Of a stretch of DNA of 33,556 bases, positions 7,500 through 16,864 are shown in pieces. The DNA is from Lysobacterales bacterium (GTDB lineage: Bacteria > Pseudomonadota > Gammaproteobacteria > Xanthomonadales > SZUA-5): assembly GCA_020442775.1 (NCBI GenBank), contig JAGRJL010000100.1, positions 1 to 33,556 on the forward strand, in the 5' to 3' direction. Each line of letters opens with the position of its first letter. The first letter of the stretch is position 1. Position numbers and translations under genes: made by a program. Under the pieces are notes generated by a model. That model did no database searches and was not told where the DNA came from. It was given only the letters and a program-made list of their open reading frames with translations.

Positions 7500-8258
7500 C
7501 TAGCTGTCAGTCCGATACAGATGGAAGCTCGATTCCGCGCTGCCCGCGGGACCAGAGCAGGTGGCGGGGACCTGCAGTCGATCCACGCCAACGGACCGGT
7601 AGGTGAAGTCGGTGGAGCAGGTGGAATCGTCGTAGAACATGCTCACGCGACAGCGCGGCGCGCGGGTGGGGTCGAGGTCCGAACAGAAAATCGTGTAGAG
7701 ATAGTCACCCGATGCGGTGGCGAATACGTCGAAATACCATTCAGTGATTGCTCCGATGCCGGTGCCGCCCTCGTAAGTAATGGTGACTGAACGCAAGTCG
7801 TCCGGACGGGTCGCATCGCCGGTAAAGCCACCGAGCCAGTTGCCGGCGAAGTCGGGCAGCGGGGCGTGATCAGGAACATCCAGCTCGGCAGGTCGCTGGA
7901 AGTCCAAACGGTTGTAGCGGAAGGTATCGGCTCTCACGCTGGGGCTGGGCAGCGCATCGACGTAGGTTGCGAGCAGTTCGTTGGGAAACACCAGCATCGT
8001 CACTGACCCGCGTCGGGTTGCCGCGGTGCGGTCGCAGGGTTCGCTGATACAGACAATCTCGTCATAGCTGTAGAGCTCAGCCGATACCACATTGCCGTCG
8101 ATGGTCCCGACGCCATAGGACCAGGTGGCTCTGCCTTCGCTGTCATAGTCGAAGATCGCCATGGTCATGACGTCGTTCTGCCGATCGATGAACATCCCGT
8201 GGTTTTGCAGGGTGGTTACCCAGCTTCCGGTCTGCACCCGTTCTGGCGTATTGCCCAA
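7500..8258 (-). CDS. Beta-rich protein of unknown function, 5' end uncertain
   Basis: 252 aa from TTG 8258. The sequence is rich in aromatic and beta-type segments (GSWVTTLQNHGMFID, MTMAIFDYDSEGRATWSYGVG, DFAGNWLGGF, GAITEWYFDVFATASGDYLYTIFC) and has five or more Cys, as in exported proteins of Xanthomonadales-like bacteria that start with a Trp-containing G-W segment after a signal peptide. No signal peptide is present. The frame remains open upstream of 8258 but has no start codon or hydrophobic segment. Two readings are possible: the gene is 5'-truncated, or its start was lost by a frameshift. The next gene starts 235 bp away, divergently. Function unknown. Confidence 0.6.
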   Translation of the reverse strand: MGNTPERVQTGSWVTTLQNHGMFIDRQNDVMTMAIFDYDSEGRATWSYGVGTIDGNVVSAELYSYDEIVCISEPCDRTAATRRGSVTMLVFPNELLATYVDALPSPSVRADTFRYNRLDFQRPAELDVPDHAPLPDFAGNWLGGFTGDATRPDDLRSVTITYEGGTGIGAITEWYFDVFATASGDYLYTIFCSDLDPTRAPRCRVSMFYDDSTCSTDFTYRSVGVDRLQVPATCSGPAGSAESSFHLYRTDS

Positions 8259-8492
8259 GATGCACCCACGTCTGGGACAGCCCGATATCGCAAGGGATTC
8301 ATTGATCCGCGCTGCGGGCCATTGTCCGGTTGGGGCGGCGTCCTCCCGCGGGTTGCCGGCCGCTCGCTCGACCAGAGCGCCTTGACAAATTCGCGACTGC
8401 GAACTTCGGGCAGCGACCGCGGTCCCAACAAACCGGAAAGTCCCACATCAGGGCAACCTGGCGTCGCGCATCGGCTTGGGAGCGCACACGAG

Positions 8493-10535
8493 ATGACCAC
8501 GAGCACGGTTAGAGCTTTTTCGATGGCGTTGGGCCTGATCACCGCAATCTGCGGCAACGCTGCACCGCCAGCGCCCGTGAACCCCGAATCAAGCCTGAAG
8601 GAGGCGACTCCGGCCAGCTATGGCTATGCCGTGCAGGGCCGGGAGTTGGTGGTGGTCGATCGGCACAGTTTTGCGGTCGCCAAGCGGATCGCGCTGGATG
8701 AACGGGTGAACCGGGTTCTGGCTCATCCCGCGGGCGATTCGGTCTTTCTTCTGACTGAGACATCGGTACTGCGGCTGAACCCTTACAGCTGGACCATCGA
8801 CGGGCGCATTGCGCTGTCGCGTTCGAGCGCCTGGGCGATCAGCGCCGATGGCAATCATCTGTACGTTGCTGGAGCAAATGAAAGCGATACCAGGCTGCTC
8901 AGCGTCATCGATACACCGAGCCTGTCGGTGCGCGAACTGGCGCTGCCGAGTTCGGCAGCCACCGCGCAAATCGCCCTCGCTTCCTCAGCCGGTCGCCTCT
9001 ATCTGGCCAATCCGGCGGCGGGCTGTTGTGCCGACAGCCTGACCATCGTGGACAGCGAGCGGCTGGCGCTGATCGACCACCGTCAGTTGCCGCTGGAGGG
9101 CCCCATCGCGGTCGATCCGGACGGGCACTGGCTGTACCTGCAATCCGGGCAGCGCGTTCTGGTGCTGGATGTTGCCAGCAACGAGGTGATCGCGGAGATT
9201 GCGCTGAATCAGGAGGATTTCGGGCGAACCGTCGCCGTCGAATTCCTCTTCGACCCCGATCGACAGAGCGCGTTCATCGCGACGGCGGAGAACGGTGCCG
9301 GTTTCGGCGGCATCGATGGTCGCATTCTGGAGGTCGCGTTGGGCGCAGGCTCGGTCCTGCGGACCATCGACATCGACCTCAACCCATCCGCCCTCCAGCT
9401 GGACAGGGTGCGTTCCCGGCTCTATGTGACCGGTCAGATTGAGGAAATCGTACCTCGCCCCGGGCAATTGCGCCCTGGCGGCATCCGCGCGATCGATCTG
9501 GCGACGGGACAGACGATTGCCAGCATTCCGCCCCGGTCCGCAGATCCTTACGCAATTCCCCGTGGCTCGCTGCAGTTGGATCCTGCTGCCGACCTGCTCT
9601 ACGCCCGCGATGGCGGTGGGCTGTATGTCCTCGACCTTGAATCCCTTGAAGTGAGCGCAACCCTCCCGCCGGTATTGGATTTCGCATTGCTCCAGCCTGC
9701 GCCCGCGACATTGGGCGACAGCTACCATTTTGTCCTGGCTTCAAGCGATGGGCGTGTGACTGGCGGGCAATGGGGCGGACCGGGTGATCTGCCCCTGCCA
9801 GCCGACTACAGCGGTGATGGCCGTGCAGACCTGGCGGTCTTCAGGCCCCGCGAAGGCGGCCAACAGGGACTCTGGTACGTCCGTCGTTCCACCGATCTGA
9901 ACACCATTCGGGTGCAGTGGGGTTCGGCCGAAGTCGCGGATCTTCCGGTGCCGGCCGACTATGACGGCGATGGCGCGACCGATTTCGCCGTTTGGCGGCC
10001 CGACGAAGGAGAATGGTTCGTGATCGCCAGTGCCTCCGGCGCGTCAACCGGCACCCGCTTTGGCCGATTGCCCGGCAAGCCCGTGCCGGCCGACTACGAT
10101 GGCGACGGACGAGCGGATCTGGCGCTTTACGACAGTGGCTTCTGGCAGATTTTCGCTTCGCGCGATGGCGCCATTGACCTGCGCCTGGGCGAGGGTCTGG
10201 AGCTCCCAGTGCCCGGCGACTACGACGGCGATGGTCGAACCGATCTCGCGGTGTATTCGCCTCTAACCGGCTACTGGCGCATCCTGCTGTCGTCCTCGGG
10301 GGACTTGCGCACGCGCCAGTGGGGAGGACCGGGCGATGTTCCGGTTCCGGCAGATTTCGACGGCGACGGCAAGACCGACGTGGCGGTCTGGCGGCCGGCC
10401 ACTGGCATCTGGTGGATCGTCGAATCGGCCACCTCGAGCATACGCAGCGTGCAGTGGGGCGGCGCCGGGGACCGGCCGCAGCCGGCCGACTACGACGGTG
10501 ACGGCCGCGCTGATGTTGCCGTCTTTCGGCCCTGA
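8493..10535 (+). CDS. Exported propeller protein with six FG-GAP/VCBS repeats
   Basis: 680 aa from ATG 8493, chosen because it begins a signal peptide (MTTSTVRAFSMALGLITAICGNA) and follows GGGAG at 8478; the frame is open to 8199 but reads as non-coding there. Residues 40-420 form a YVTN/WD-like propeller domain with repeated segments such as VLAHPAGDSVFLLTET, AISADGNHLYVAG and IAVDPDGHWLYLQSG. Residues 430-680 hold six VCBS/FG-GAP repeats of about 45 residues, each with a P-ADYDGDG-(A/T)DLAV-RP core. The D-D-DG pattern is a calcium-binding loop. It ends directly on the last repeat and lacks the D-G-F-E tail of its neighbours. Likely secreted or surface-exposed; ligand unknown. Confidence 0.87.
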   Translation: MTTSTVRAFSMALGLITAICGNAAPPAPVNPESSLKEATPASYGYAVQGRELVVVDRHSFAVAKRIALDERVNRVLAHPAGDSVFLLTETSVLRLNPYSWTIDGRIALSRSSAWAISADGNHLYVAGANESDTRLLSVIDTPSLSVRELALPSSAATAQIALASSAGRLYLANPAAGCCADSLTIVDSERLALIDHRQLPLEGPIAVDPDGHWLYLQSGQRVLVLDVASNEVIAEIALNQEDFGRTVAVEFLFDPDRQSAFIATAENGAGFGGIDGRILEVALGAGSVLRTIDIDLNPSALQLDRVRSRLYVTGQIEEIVPRPGQLRPGGIRAIDLATGQTIASIPPRSADPYAIPRGSLQLDPAADLLYARDGGGLYVLDLESLEVSATLPPVLDFALLQPAPATLGDSYHFVLASSDGRVTGGQWGGPGDLPLPADYSGDGRADLAVFRPREGGQQGLWYVRRSTDLNTIRVQWGSAEVADLPVPADYDGDGATDFAVWRPDEGEWFVIASASGASTGTRFGRLPGKPVPADYDGDGRADLALYDSGFWQIFASRDGAIDLRLGEGLELPVPGDYDGDGRTDLAVYSPLTGYWRILLSSSGDLRTRQWGGPGDVPVPADFDGDGKTDVAVWRPATGIWWIVESATSSIRSVQWGGAGDRPQPADYDGDGRADVAVFRP

Positions 10536-10543
10536 TCAGCTGG

Positions 10544-11824
10544 TCAGCGCCCGGGCAACAAAGGGGTCAAGGTCTCAAAGCCATCGACATGCAGCACTGG
10601 TTCGTAGGACAGGACCGTACCCGGGCTCAGGGCTGACACCAGGACCGGACTTCCGCTGCTGGCGATGCTGATTTCGTGCGCGCTGATCAAGTCGACAACG
10701 GTATCGGGGTCGCTGAGATCTGCGCATTGGAAAGAGCGCAGGTTGAGCAAGCCACTGGTGCTGTCGCGATCCATCTCGACCAGCGCGGCCAGCCACTGCA
10801 CCGTGGCATAAACGCGGCCGTTGTCGGGGGCCACGGCCACCCCATTGTCACCGGCGACCCCACCGCAGTTGATCGGGAGCCCGAAATCGTCCGGATTCGG
10901 CGCGGCCACAAAGCTGAGTTCACCGCTGCTGGTGTTGCGCGAGAAAATTCCCATCCAGTCATCAAAGCCCACCGTGCAGAAGGGCTGGCTGGGGGCGCCG
11001 AACTGGCCGACCGCATAGACGTGCTTGCCATCCGGACTGATTTCCAGATCGTTGACGCAACCCAGACCATCCACGCCGCCAACCCCATCAAACCAGGTAT
11101 TCAGGTAGCTCAAGGCGCCGGTTGCCGGGTTGCGGGTGAATCCGACCAGGGCCTGCGAGGTTTCTGCCGCCGCGTAGAGGTGGTTGCCGTCCGGGCTGAT
11201 CACGATACTTTCCGGCGCGTCCAGTCCCACAACTGGCGGGACCATGTTCTGATACACCGCGATCAGGGTGAGCATGCCGCTGCCACTGTCACGGGCAAAG
11301 GCCACGACCGCGTCGTCACTTCGCGCACCGACGTAGACATGGGCGCCATCCGGACTGACCAATACACTCATGGCACCACCGAGGCCGTCAAAGCTGCCTC
11401 CAGTGTTGAGGTCGAAGATGGCCTGGACCAGAGTCAGGGTTCCGCTGCCTGGCGCGCGCGCGAACACGCTGACCGCGCTGTCGCTCAGGGCGGCGCTGTA
11501 AACGTGCAATCCATCCGGGCTCACCGCCGCATCCCTTACGCCGGCCAGACTGGTGATTCCGTTCTGCCCATCAATCAGTTCCTGGAGCGGCGCCAGGGTT
11601 CCGCTGCCCGGATCCAGACTGAACACCACCAGGCCATTGTCCAGCGAGCCGGAGGCGTAGACGTTCAAGCCATCCGGACTGACCGCCATGCCGTAAGACC
11701 CGCGAAGGACGTTCACCCCGGGGCTCTCACCGTCGGCCTGACGATCCAGCAAAACCATTTGCGCATGCACCAGCGCAGGATGCAGCAGCAGGAAAGCCAG
11801 GAGCAGTCGATTCATCTTGGTCAT
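10544..11824 (-). CDS. Exported lactonase-like seven-bladed propeller protein
   Basis: 426 aa from ATG 11824 (ATG 11815 also possible), with a signal peptide (RLLLAFLLLHPALVHA). Six or more blades carry the repeated core (V/I)SPDG--(V/L)Y (VSPDGLNVYASG, VSPDGLHVYSAA, VSPDGAHVYVGA, ISPDGNHLYAAA, ISPDGKHVYAVG), and most are followed by a VFSLDPGSGTL or VFARAPGSGTL type strand. This is the pattern of the 6-phosphogluconolactonase-like beta-propeller superfamily (PF10282 type). A catalytic role is not supported; many exported members are structural. The C-terminus carries HVDGFE, the shared tail of this region, followed by ten residues. It is convergent with the 8493 gene, with only 8 bp between the stops. 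Confidence 0.87.
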   Translation of the reverse strand: MTKMNRLLLAFLLLHPALVHAQMVLLDRQADGESPGVNVLRGSYGMAVSPDGLNVYASGSLDNGLVVFSLDPGSGTLAPLQELIDGQNGITSLAGVRDAAVSPDGLHVYSAALSDSAVSVFARAPGSGTLTLVQAIFDLNTGGSFDGLGGAMSVLVSPDGAHVYVGARSDDAVVAFARDSGSGMLTLIAVYQNMVPPVVGLDAPESIVISPDGNHLYAAAETSQALVGFTRNPATGALSYLNTWFDGVGGVDGLGCVNDLEISPDGKHVYAVGQFGAPSQPFCTVGFDDWMGIFSRNTSSGELSFVAAPNPDDFGLPINCGGVAGDNGVAVAPDNGRVYATVQWLAALVEMDRDSTSGLLNLRSFQCADLSDPDTVVDLISAHEISIASSGSPVLVSALSPGTVLSYEPVLHVDGFETLTPLLPGR

Positions 11825-12123
11825 GCGGGTGCCCCGCAGTCAGCGCGTTTGGGCGGGTGGATTCAGTCTACTACGGCGCAGATTCGGGCGCAGAATGAAC
11901 CAAAGGCATTGCTGACCCGTATGCTGCTATCCAGGGGAATGTCCATTCCAACAACGCTGGTTGATGGTCTTCCCAAGTCCTGCTGTGCTGATTCCGGCAG
12001 CTGAGGACAGCGCTGCTGGTAGCTGCGGGATCGCTCTCTTGCTGGTGGGGCTTTTGGTTGACTCGTCACGGTGAGCTACCCTCAGGGCACCGGGTCAACG
12101 GGGCATGCCCCGCCCAGACATCT

Positions 12124-13125
12124 ATGGGAAAGATCACTTCGCGGTTCGTCCACAAGGTCCTGCGCCAGGTTGATACCGCGCTGGACAAGCGGGAGATTCT
12201 GCGCACGGTCGGCATCGATCCGGACGCGCAGGTCGATCCCCGGCAGATGGTGGACGATCACGACTACTACGCGTTCTATGAGCGCATGGCCAGGCTGGAC
12301 CCGCAGGGTCACAGCCTGTCGCTGCGGGTGGGTGAGTCGATGACGCCTGATGACTACGGCGCATTTGGTCTGGCCTGGAAGTCTGCATTGACCCCGCGTG
12401 ATTCCTGCGCGCGGCTGGCCAGGTATTCGTTCGTGCTGACCAGCGTGGCCGCCTACGAGATCATGGATACCGATCAGGGGATGAGAATGGTCCTCAACCG
12501 GGCAGGGCAGCGCCGCCTGGGGCTGCGACTGTCGAACGAGACGACGCTGGCTGCGATCGTGTCGATGTGCCGGCAGGTTTCGACCGGCTCGGTGCGGCCT
12601 GTGGAGGTCCATCTGAAGCATTCCGCGCCGGCAACCACGGGCGATCACGAGGTGTATTTCGGCTGCCCGATCTGCTTCGACTCCGACGCCGATGCCTTGC
12701 TGTTTGCGCACTCCGAGATGGCCCAGCCCAATCGGAAGGGTGATGCAGGCATCGTCCGCTTCATCGACCAGCATCTCGACGCGGAATTGGCCGGCATGCA
12801 GGACGACACCGCGCTCAATCGGCGGGTGAAGAATGCGGTCTCCAGCTCGCTCAGCGCGGGTGTACCGAAGATCTCCGCGGTGGCGGGTAGGCTGGGTATG
12901 AGCGGCCGCACCCTGCAGCGACGTCTGTCCGAACTGGGTATGTCCTACCAGGGCGTGGTTGATGACGCCCGCCGCGAGCTGTCGCTGTCGTTGCTCAGGG
13001 ATAGCGACTATCCGCTGGTGGAAGTGGCGTACCTGGTTGGCTTTTCCGAGCAAAGCGCGTTCAACCGGGCCTTTCGCCGCTGGGCCGGTGAGACTCCGCG
13101 ATCCTATCGTCTGCGCGCGAGCTGA
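12124..13125 (+). CDS. AraC-family transcriptional regulator
   Basis: 333 aa from ATG 12124. Residues 1-200 match the N-terminal domain of the ArgR/OruR-type AraC subgroup (arabinose-binding-like PF12625): opening KITSRFVHKVLRQ, then YYAFYERMARL and YGAFGLAWKSALTPRDS. Residues about 235-330 hold the two helix-turn-helix units, with ISAVAGRLGMSGRTLQRRL and VEVAYLVGFSEQSAFNRAF, and end in RWAGETPRSYR. It is followed 107 bp later by the NmrA-like gene on the same strand, its most likely target. Regulators of this subgroup usually respond to a small molecule; the ligand cannot be told from sequence. Confidence 0.92.
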   Translation: MGKITSRFVHKVLRQVDTALDKREILRTVGIDPDAQVDPRQMVDDHDYYAFYERMARLDPQGHSLSLRVGESMTPDDYGAFGLAWKSALTPRDSCARLARYSFVLTSVAAYEIMDTDQGMRMVLNRAGQRRLGLRLSNETTLAAIVSMCRQVSTGSVRPVEVHLKHSAPATTGDHEVYFGCPICFDSDADALLFAHSEMAQPNRKGDAGIVRFIDQHLDAELAGMQDDTALNRRVKNAVSSSLSAGVPKISAVAGRLGMSGRTLQRRLSELGMSYQGVVDDARRELSLSLLRDSDYPLVEVAYLVGFSEQSAFNRAFRRWAGETPRSYRLRAS

Positions 13126-13232
13126 TCTCCGCGCCTGGCAGCATCGGTCAGAACTCCGTCGTGACGGGTCAAGAGCCGCGTACCGATATTGCCGAGGATG
13201 GACTCGCCGATTCATCCAACGAGGAGTACATC

Positions 13233-14072
13233 ATGGCCAATACAAATATCGGAACCACGCTGGTACTGGGCGCGAGCGGAAAGACTGGACGTCGCATAGT
13301 GCAGCGGCTCCAGGCGCTCGGCGTGCCGGTGCGCAGCGGATCGCGCGCCGCGACCCCGTCTTTTGACTGGCACAACGAATCCGGTTGGGATGCGTGCCTG
13401 AACGGTGTCAGCCGCGTCTATATCAACTACGCGCCGGATCTGGCGATGCCTGGTGCCACCGATGCGATCGCCAGCCTGGTCGCAAAGGCCAGGCGGGCCG
13501 GGGTGAAAAAGCTGGTGCTGCTGTCCGGTCGAGGCGAGCAGGAAGCGCAGGCCTGCGAACAAATCGTGGCCGCAGGCGGGATTGACTGGACCGTCGTTCG
13601 CGCCAGCTGGTTCAACCAGAACTTCTCTGAAGGCGCGTTCATCGATATGGTGCTTGCCGGCAAGATCACCCTGCCGGCGAGCCAGACCGCCGAGCCCTAC
13701 GTCGATGCCGACGACATTGCTGAGGTCGCGGTGGCGGCGCTGACCGAGGAGGGGCACAACGGCAAGATCTACGAAGTGACCGGCCCGCGGCTGATGACGC
13801 TGGAAGAGGTTGCCGCCGAACTCTCGCGAGCGTGCGGCCGAACAGTGACCTATGTGCCGGTACCGCATGCCGCCTTCATCGAAGGTTTGAAACAATCCGG
13901 CGCGCCTGACGACGTGGTCTGGATGCTCGACTATCTGTTTGCGACGGTGCTCGACGGCCGCAACGCTCATCTGACCGATGGGGTGGCGCGTGCCCTTGGC
14001 CGCGCGCCAAAGGACTTCAGCGAGTACGCGCGCGAAGTGGCCGCGAGCGGACGCTGGCGCAGGGCTGCGTAG
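13233..14072 (+). CDS. NmrA-like NAD(P)-binding protein (atypical SDR)
   Basis: 279 aa from ATG 13233, preceded by AACGAGGAG at 13218-13226, a strong ribosome binding site. The N-terminus has the Rossmann dinucleotide motif VLGASGKTGRRIVQRL. This is the NmrA/azoreductase-like atypical short-chain dehydrogenase fold. VVRASWFNQNFSEG and the segment PYVDADDIAEVAVAAL are typical of this group (relatives of YtfG/QorB and of NmrA). The C-terminal part has KIYEVTGPRLMTLEEVAAELSRA. There is no canonical YxxxK catalytic pair visible in the usual place, as is usual for NmrA-like proteins. The AraC-type regulator upstream probably controls it. Substrate unknown. Confidence 0.9.
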   Translation: MANTNIGTTLVLGASGKTGRRIVQRLQALGVPVRSGSRAATPSFDWHNESGWDACLNGVSRVYINYAPDLAMPGATDAIASLVAKARRAGVKKLVLLSGRGEQEAQACEQIVAAGGIDWTVVRASWFNQNFSEGAFIDMVLAGKITLPASQTAEPYVDADDIAEVAVAALTEEGHNGKIYEVTGPRLMTLEEVAAELSRACGRTVTYVPVPHAAFIEGLKQSGAPDDVVWMLDYLFATVLDGRNAHLTDGVARALGRAPKDFSEYAREVAASGRWRRAA

Positions 14073-14156
14073 GTCAGGCGATGGCTGAAGGCTCAGGTTT
14101 CGCGAGCTTCTGCCGGGCCTATCTGGTCGCGGCGGTGCAAGCTGGGGAATTGGGTT

Positions 14157-14190
14157 GCAGCCACCGAAAGCCCGTCCTTGCGGTGGCTGC
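14157..14190. terminator. Hairpin after the NmrA-like gene
   Basis: A perfect ten-base stem (14157-14166 with 14181-14190) and a 14-base loop, 85 bp after the stop of the 13233 gene. No T-run. Confidence 0.55.
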
Positions 14191-14239
14191 GACAATGCTT
14201 GGCCCTCTGGACCGGAGGGCTTCGCTCCGCGGTTTGCGT

Positions 14240-14257
14240 AGACTTGGAAACAAGTCT
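14240..14257. other. Hairpin with GAAA tetraloop
   Basis: AGACTTG (14240-14246) pairs perfectly with CAAGTCT (14251-14257) around a GAAA loop. It lies between two stronger hairpins in the gap between convergent genes and may be part of a composite termination region. Confidence 0.4.
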
Positions 14258-14276
14258 GCAGAGATTGACCGTCGGC

Positions 14277-14301
14277 GGCGGCCCGCGCATCGCGGGCCGC
14301 C
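14277..14301. terminator. GC-rich hairpin between convergent genes
   Basis: A perfect ten-base GC stem (GGCGGCCCGC at 14277-14286, GCGGGCCGCC at 14292-14301) with a five-base loop. It lies 33 bp past the stop of the minus-strand 14335 gene and is followed by TTC on the plus strand. Probably a bidirectional terminator. Confidence 0.7.
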
Positions 14302-14334
14302 TTCAGTCAGAACAGGAGTTTGTGTCCGTCGTAT

Positions 14335-16539
14335 CTACTGGTCGAAGCTGTCGCGGAACAGCGCTCCCGGTAGTTCGAGCAGGGCGATATTGGCGCTTGT
14401 TTCGGTTCCACCCTGATTGAAGCGACCGCCAACAAGCACCTTGTCTCCGCACAATGCCATGGCGCGGACTCTGGCGGGTGTTGCGCCGAACCCGTAGCTC
14501 ACGCCTTCACCCATGGCAGTCCATTGCCCGCTGTCGGGCTCGTAGCTGCCGATGCTCCACAAGGTGCTGTCGGCCATTTCAATGAAGTAGCCACCCACCA
14601 GGAGCGCCTCGTTTCTGTAGATCAACGAATGCATGTCTCGGTGGTAGCTGGTCTGTCCGCCGGGTGCACTCCATTGTCCGGTCGTCAGATCCAGTCTGGA
14701 CAGGTGAAAACGGAAGGTGGGGCCCAGCCCGGCGAGGCCGCCGACATAAAGCGACTGCCCGATCACGAGCATGCTTTGGACCTCGCCCGAAATCGTGGGG
14801 TCAGGGGTGTCCCAGGCATTCGTCTCGGGGTCAAAGCGGGCCAGACCAGGCGCGGTGATGCCGCCGGCTTCGGTGAAGCTCCCGGCGACAAACACCCCCT
14901 GGTCTGAACTGGTGATCACCAGGACCGTCTGATTGGCGCCTTCCTGGGCACCGCTTCCGAGTCTTTCCCAGGTGTCGGTGACCAGGTTGTAGCGAGCGAC
15001 TCTGCGTGCCGAAATGCCGCCAACCGAAGTGAAGTCGCCGCCGGCATAGAGATAGCTTCCATCGAGATGCAGTTCGCGCACAGAGCCACCGGGACTGCCG
15101 CCAGGGAGTGCTTCCCACTGACCTGTCGCGAAGCGAAATCGTGCCAGGTTCGGTGCATTGACACCGCCGACGCTAAAGAATCCCCCGCCGACATAGAGGT
15201 GATCAGGGGTTGCTGCCATGGCGCTCGTGAATGCGGAAAAGCTGTGGTTGGCAATGCCGCCAAGCGGATTGATCTGATGCGTGCGGCAGTCGATCTGCGC
15301 CATCTGTACCGCCAACTGGCCACCAATCTCGGTGAAGTCACCGCGGATGACGCCAATGTCTCCAGCTGAGACGATTTCGTAGATTTCCCCGTTGGCTCCG
15401 GTTGTCACGCCATCGCCTACGGGAACCCAGCTTCGGGTCGCCAGTTGCAGACGGGTAATACCGTGCTGGCTTTGCCCGTTTACCTTGCGAAAGCTCCCAC
15501 CGATGTAAAGGTACTGGCCCACATCGACCAGCCCGGAAATGAAGGTCGCGCTGTCGCCAACGCCTGAACCTATGGCTTGCCATCGATTCAGCGCCTCGTC
15601 GAAGCGTGCAATATTGATCGCGTGGACGCCGTCGATGATGGTGAACTCGCCTGTGGCATAGAGTTCGCCCCCGACAAGACGAAGCCTCCTGACAGTTTGC
15701 GCGGATGCGCTCCCCTGGCCGACCCTTCCCCAGATCTGAGAGCTTCGGTCGAATCTCGCAACGCCGTGGGTAGAGGCGCCGTTGATGGTCAGGAAGCCGC
15801 CGGACACGTAAACAGCATCGGAATCGGCAGTGATGGAGAGCACCGTTCCGTCAACGCCGCTACCCAACTGACGCCAGCTATGGCCCTGGCTGGGTGACAG
15901 CACGGCGACGTAGTTTGCCGAGATTCCGCCGATGGTTTGAAAGGGTCCACCGACGATCAGTTCGTCACCGTCGGTGTGAAGTGCGTAGATCGTACCTCCC
16001 GGCACCCCCAGGTCGGCCCAATCTCCGGTGACCGGATCGAAGCGCAGCAAGCCGGGGCTGCCAAACAGGATCGCGACGTAGACCTTTCCGGAAACGATCG
16101 CCATCGCCTCTACCCGGACATCCTCGGTTTGCTGCTGGAGGCTGCTGGGCACCACCCACGCACCAGAGATCAGATTCAAGTGGGCGAAGACTGAAGCTTC
16201 CGCGGCTCCGGGGACGGCCATGCTGCCGCCGCCCACATAGAGCTGGTCACCATCTCTGATCAGCTCTCTGACCGGTCCGCGGAACTCTGCGGCGAGCGAA
16301 AAGGCGGCGAACTGGTTGGTGACCGGGTCGTATTTGACCAGGCTGTTGGCTTCCACGCTGCCGCAAGCGGTGAAATAACCGCCAAGCAGTACCGAGCCGT
16401 CGTCCAGCGGGACTGCGGCATTGATTGGACCATTGCATCCGCGCCCATTCCAACCGAAACCGGTCCATTCGGCGGAAGGCGTCCCGGCCAGGCTGAGCTG
16501 AGCGAAAACGAGGAAAACAAGACCGAGCAAAAGGGGCAT
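14335..16539 (-). CDS. Exported Kelch/Rax2-like propeller protein, tandem copy A
   Basis: 734 aa. A signal peptide (MPLLLGLVFLVFAQLSLA) is followed by about a dozen repeats of 45-60 residues with the core L-VGG-F--(I/V)GG--A--(V/I)AR(F/Y), then a W--LGSG(V/A) strand (for example LYAGGDFTSVGGISARRVAR). This is the repeat type of Kelch/galactose-oxidase-like and Rax2-like propeller proteins, often found on bacterial surface proteins. The first Cys pair is CN and AC, flanking PLDDGSVLLGGYFT. It ends LPGALFRDSFDQ, the shared tail. The gene at 16865 has the same length and the same repeat order. Likely secreted or cell-surface; ligand unknown. No enzymatic motif. Confidence 0.9.
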   Translation of the reverse strand: MPLLLGLVFLVFAQLSLAGTPSAEWTGFGWNGRGCNGPINAAVPLDDGSVLLGGYFTACGSVEANSLVKYDPVTNQFAAFSLAAEFRGPVRELIRDGDQLYVGGGSMAVPGAAEASVFAHLNLISGAWVVPSSLQQQTEDVRVEAMAIVSGKVYVAILFGSPGLLRFDPVTGDWADLGVPGGTIYALHTDGDELIVGGPFQTIGGISANYVAVLSPSQGHSWRQLGSGVDGTVLSITADSDAVYVSGGFLTINGASTHGVARFDRSSQIWGRVGQGSASAQTVRRLRLVGGELYATGEFTIIDGVHAINIARFDEALNRWQAIGSGVGDSATFISGLVDVGQYLYIGGSFRKVNGQSQHGITRLQLATRSWVPVGDGVTTGANGEIYEIVSAGDIGVIRGDFTEIGGQLAVQMAQIDCRTHQINPLGGIANHSFSAFTSAMAATPDHLYVGGGFFSVGGVNAPNLARFRFATGQWEALPGGSPGGSVRELHLDGSYLYAGGDFTSVGGISARRVARYNLVTDTWERLGSGAQEGANQTVLVITSSDQGVFVAGSFTEAGGITAPGLARFDPETNAWDTPDPTISGEVQSMLVIGQSLYVGGLAGLGPTFRFHLSRLDLTTGQWSAPGGQTSYHRDMHSLIYRNEALLVGGYFIEMADSTLWSIGSYEPDSGQWTAMGEGVSYGFGATPARVRAMALCGDKVLVGGRFNQGGTETSANIALLELPGALFRDSFDQ

Positions 16540-16864
16540 GAGTTGGGCCCAGACCAGGGTGCGCGAACCGTGGCATGAAGCGGTAGATCACACAAGCTTG
16601 TGAGTCAGCGCCTTCTGCGGCTGGCGCCGGATTGCAATCGGGCCGGGACTGGGCCCTCACATATCGCGGGACTCACACTGCTTGCCCCGCTCGGCCTGGG
16701 GCATCATCGAAGTTCCGTACGCATGCAGCGGGCCGGACCTGGGCTCGGCCGATGATCGCTGGCCGCAACGCCTTTTGCATCAGCAAGGGAAAGGCGCTCG
16801 CGCTTGGCGCGAACTTTGGTCTCGAGCGGAAGCGCTGCTCAAGCCAATCTCGGCGTCATGATGA
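16540..16864. other. Gap between the tandem propeller genes
   Basis: No gene. It should hold the promoter of the 14335 gene. A perfect 12-base palindrome (CACAAGCTTGTG, 16591-16602) lies about 52 bp upstream of its start and is not seen before the other copy. The leaders of the two copies share a GGTTCGCGCA-CCT / GGTTCGCACATCCT segment read on the minus strand. Confidence 0.5.

Noticed and set aside
8199-10535. A 778-aa form of the VCBS protein starting at 8199
   Set aside because: The first 98 codons have no signal character; a good signal peptide and ribosome binding site mark ATG 8493.
14524-16194. Several plus-strand frames inside the propeller genes
   Set aside because: They are antisense shadows of highly repetitive GC-rich coding sequence.
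16591-16602. 12-base palindrome CACAAGCTTGTG as an operator
   Set aside because: Single occurrence, absent from the leader of the paralogous gene; a short palindrome alone is not enough.
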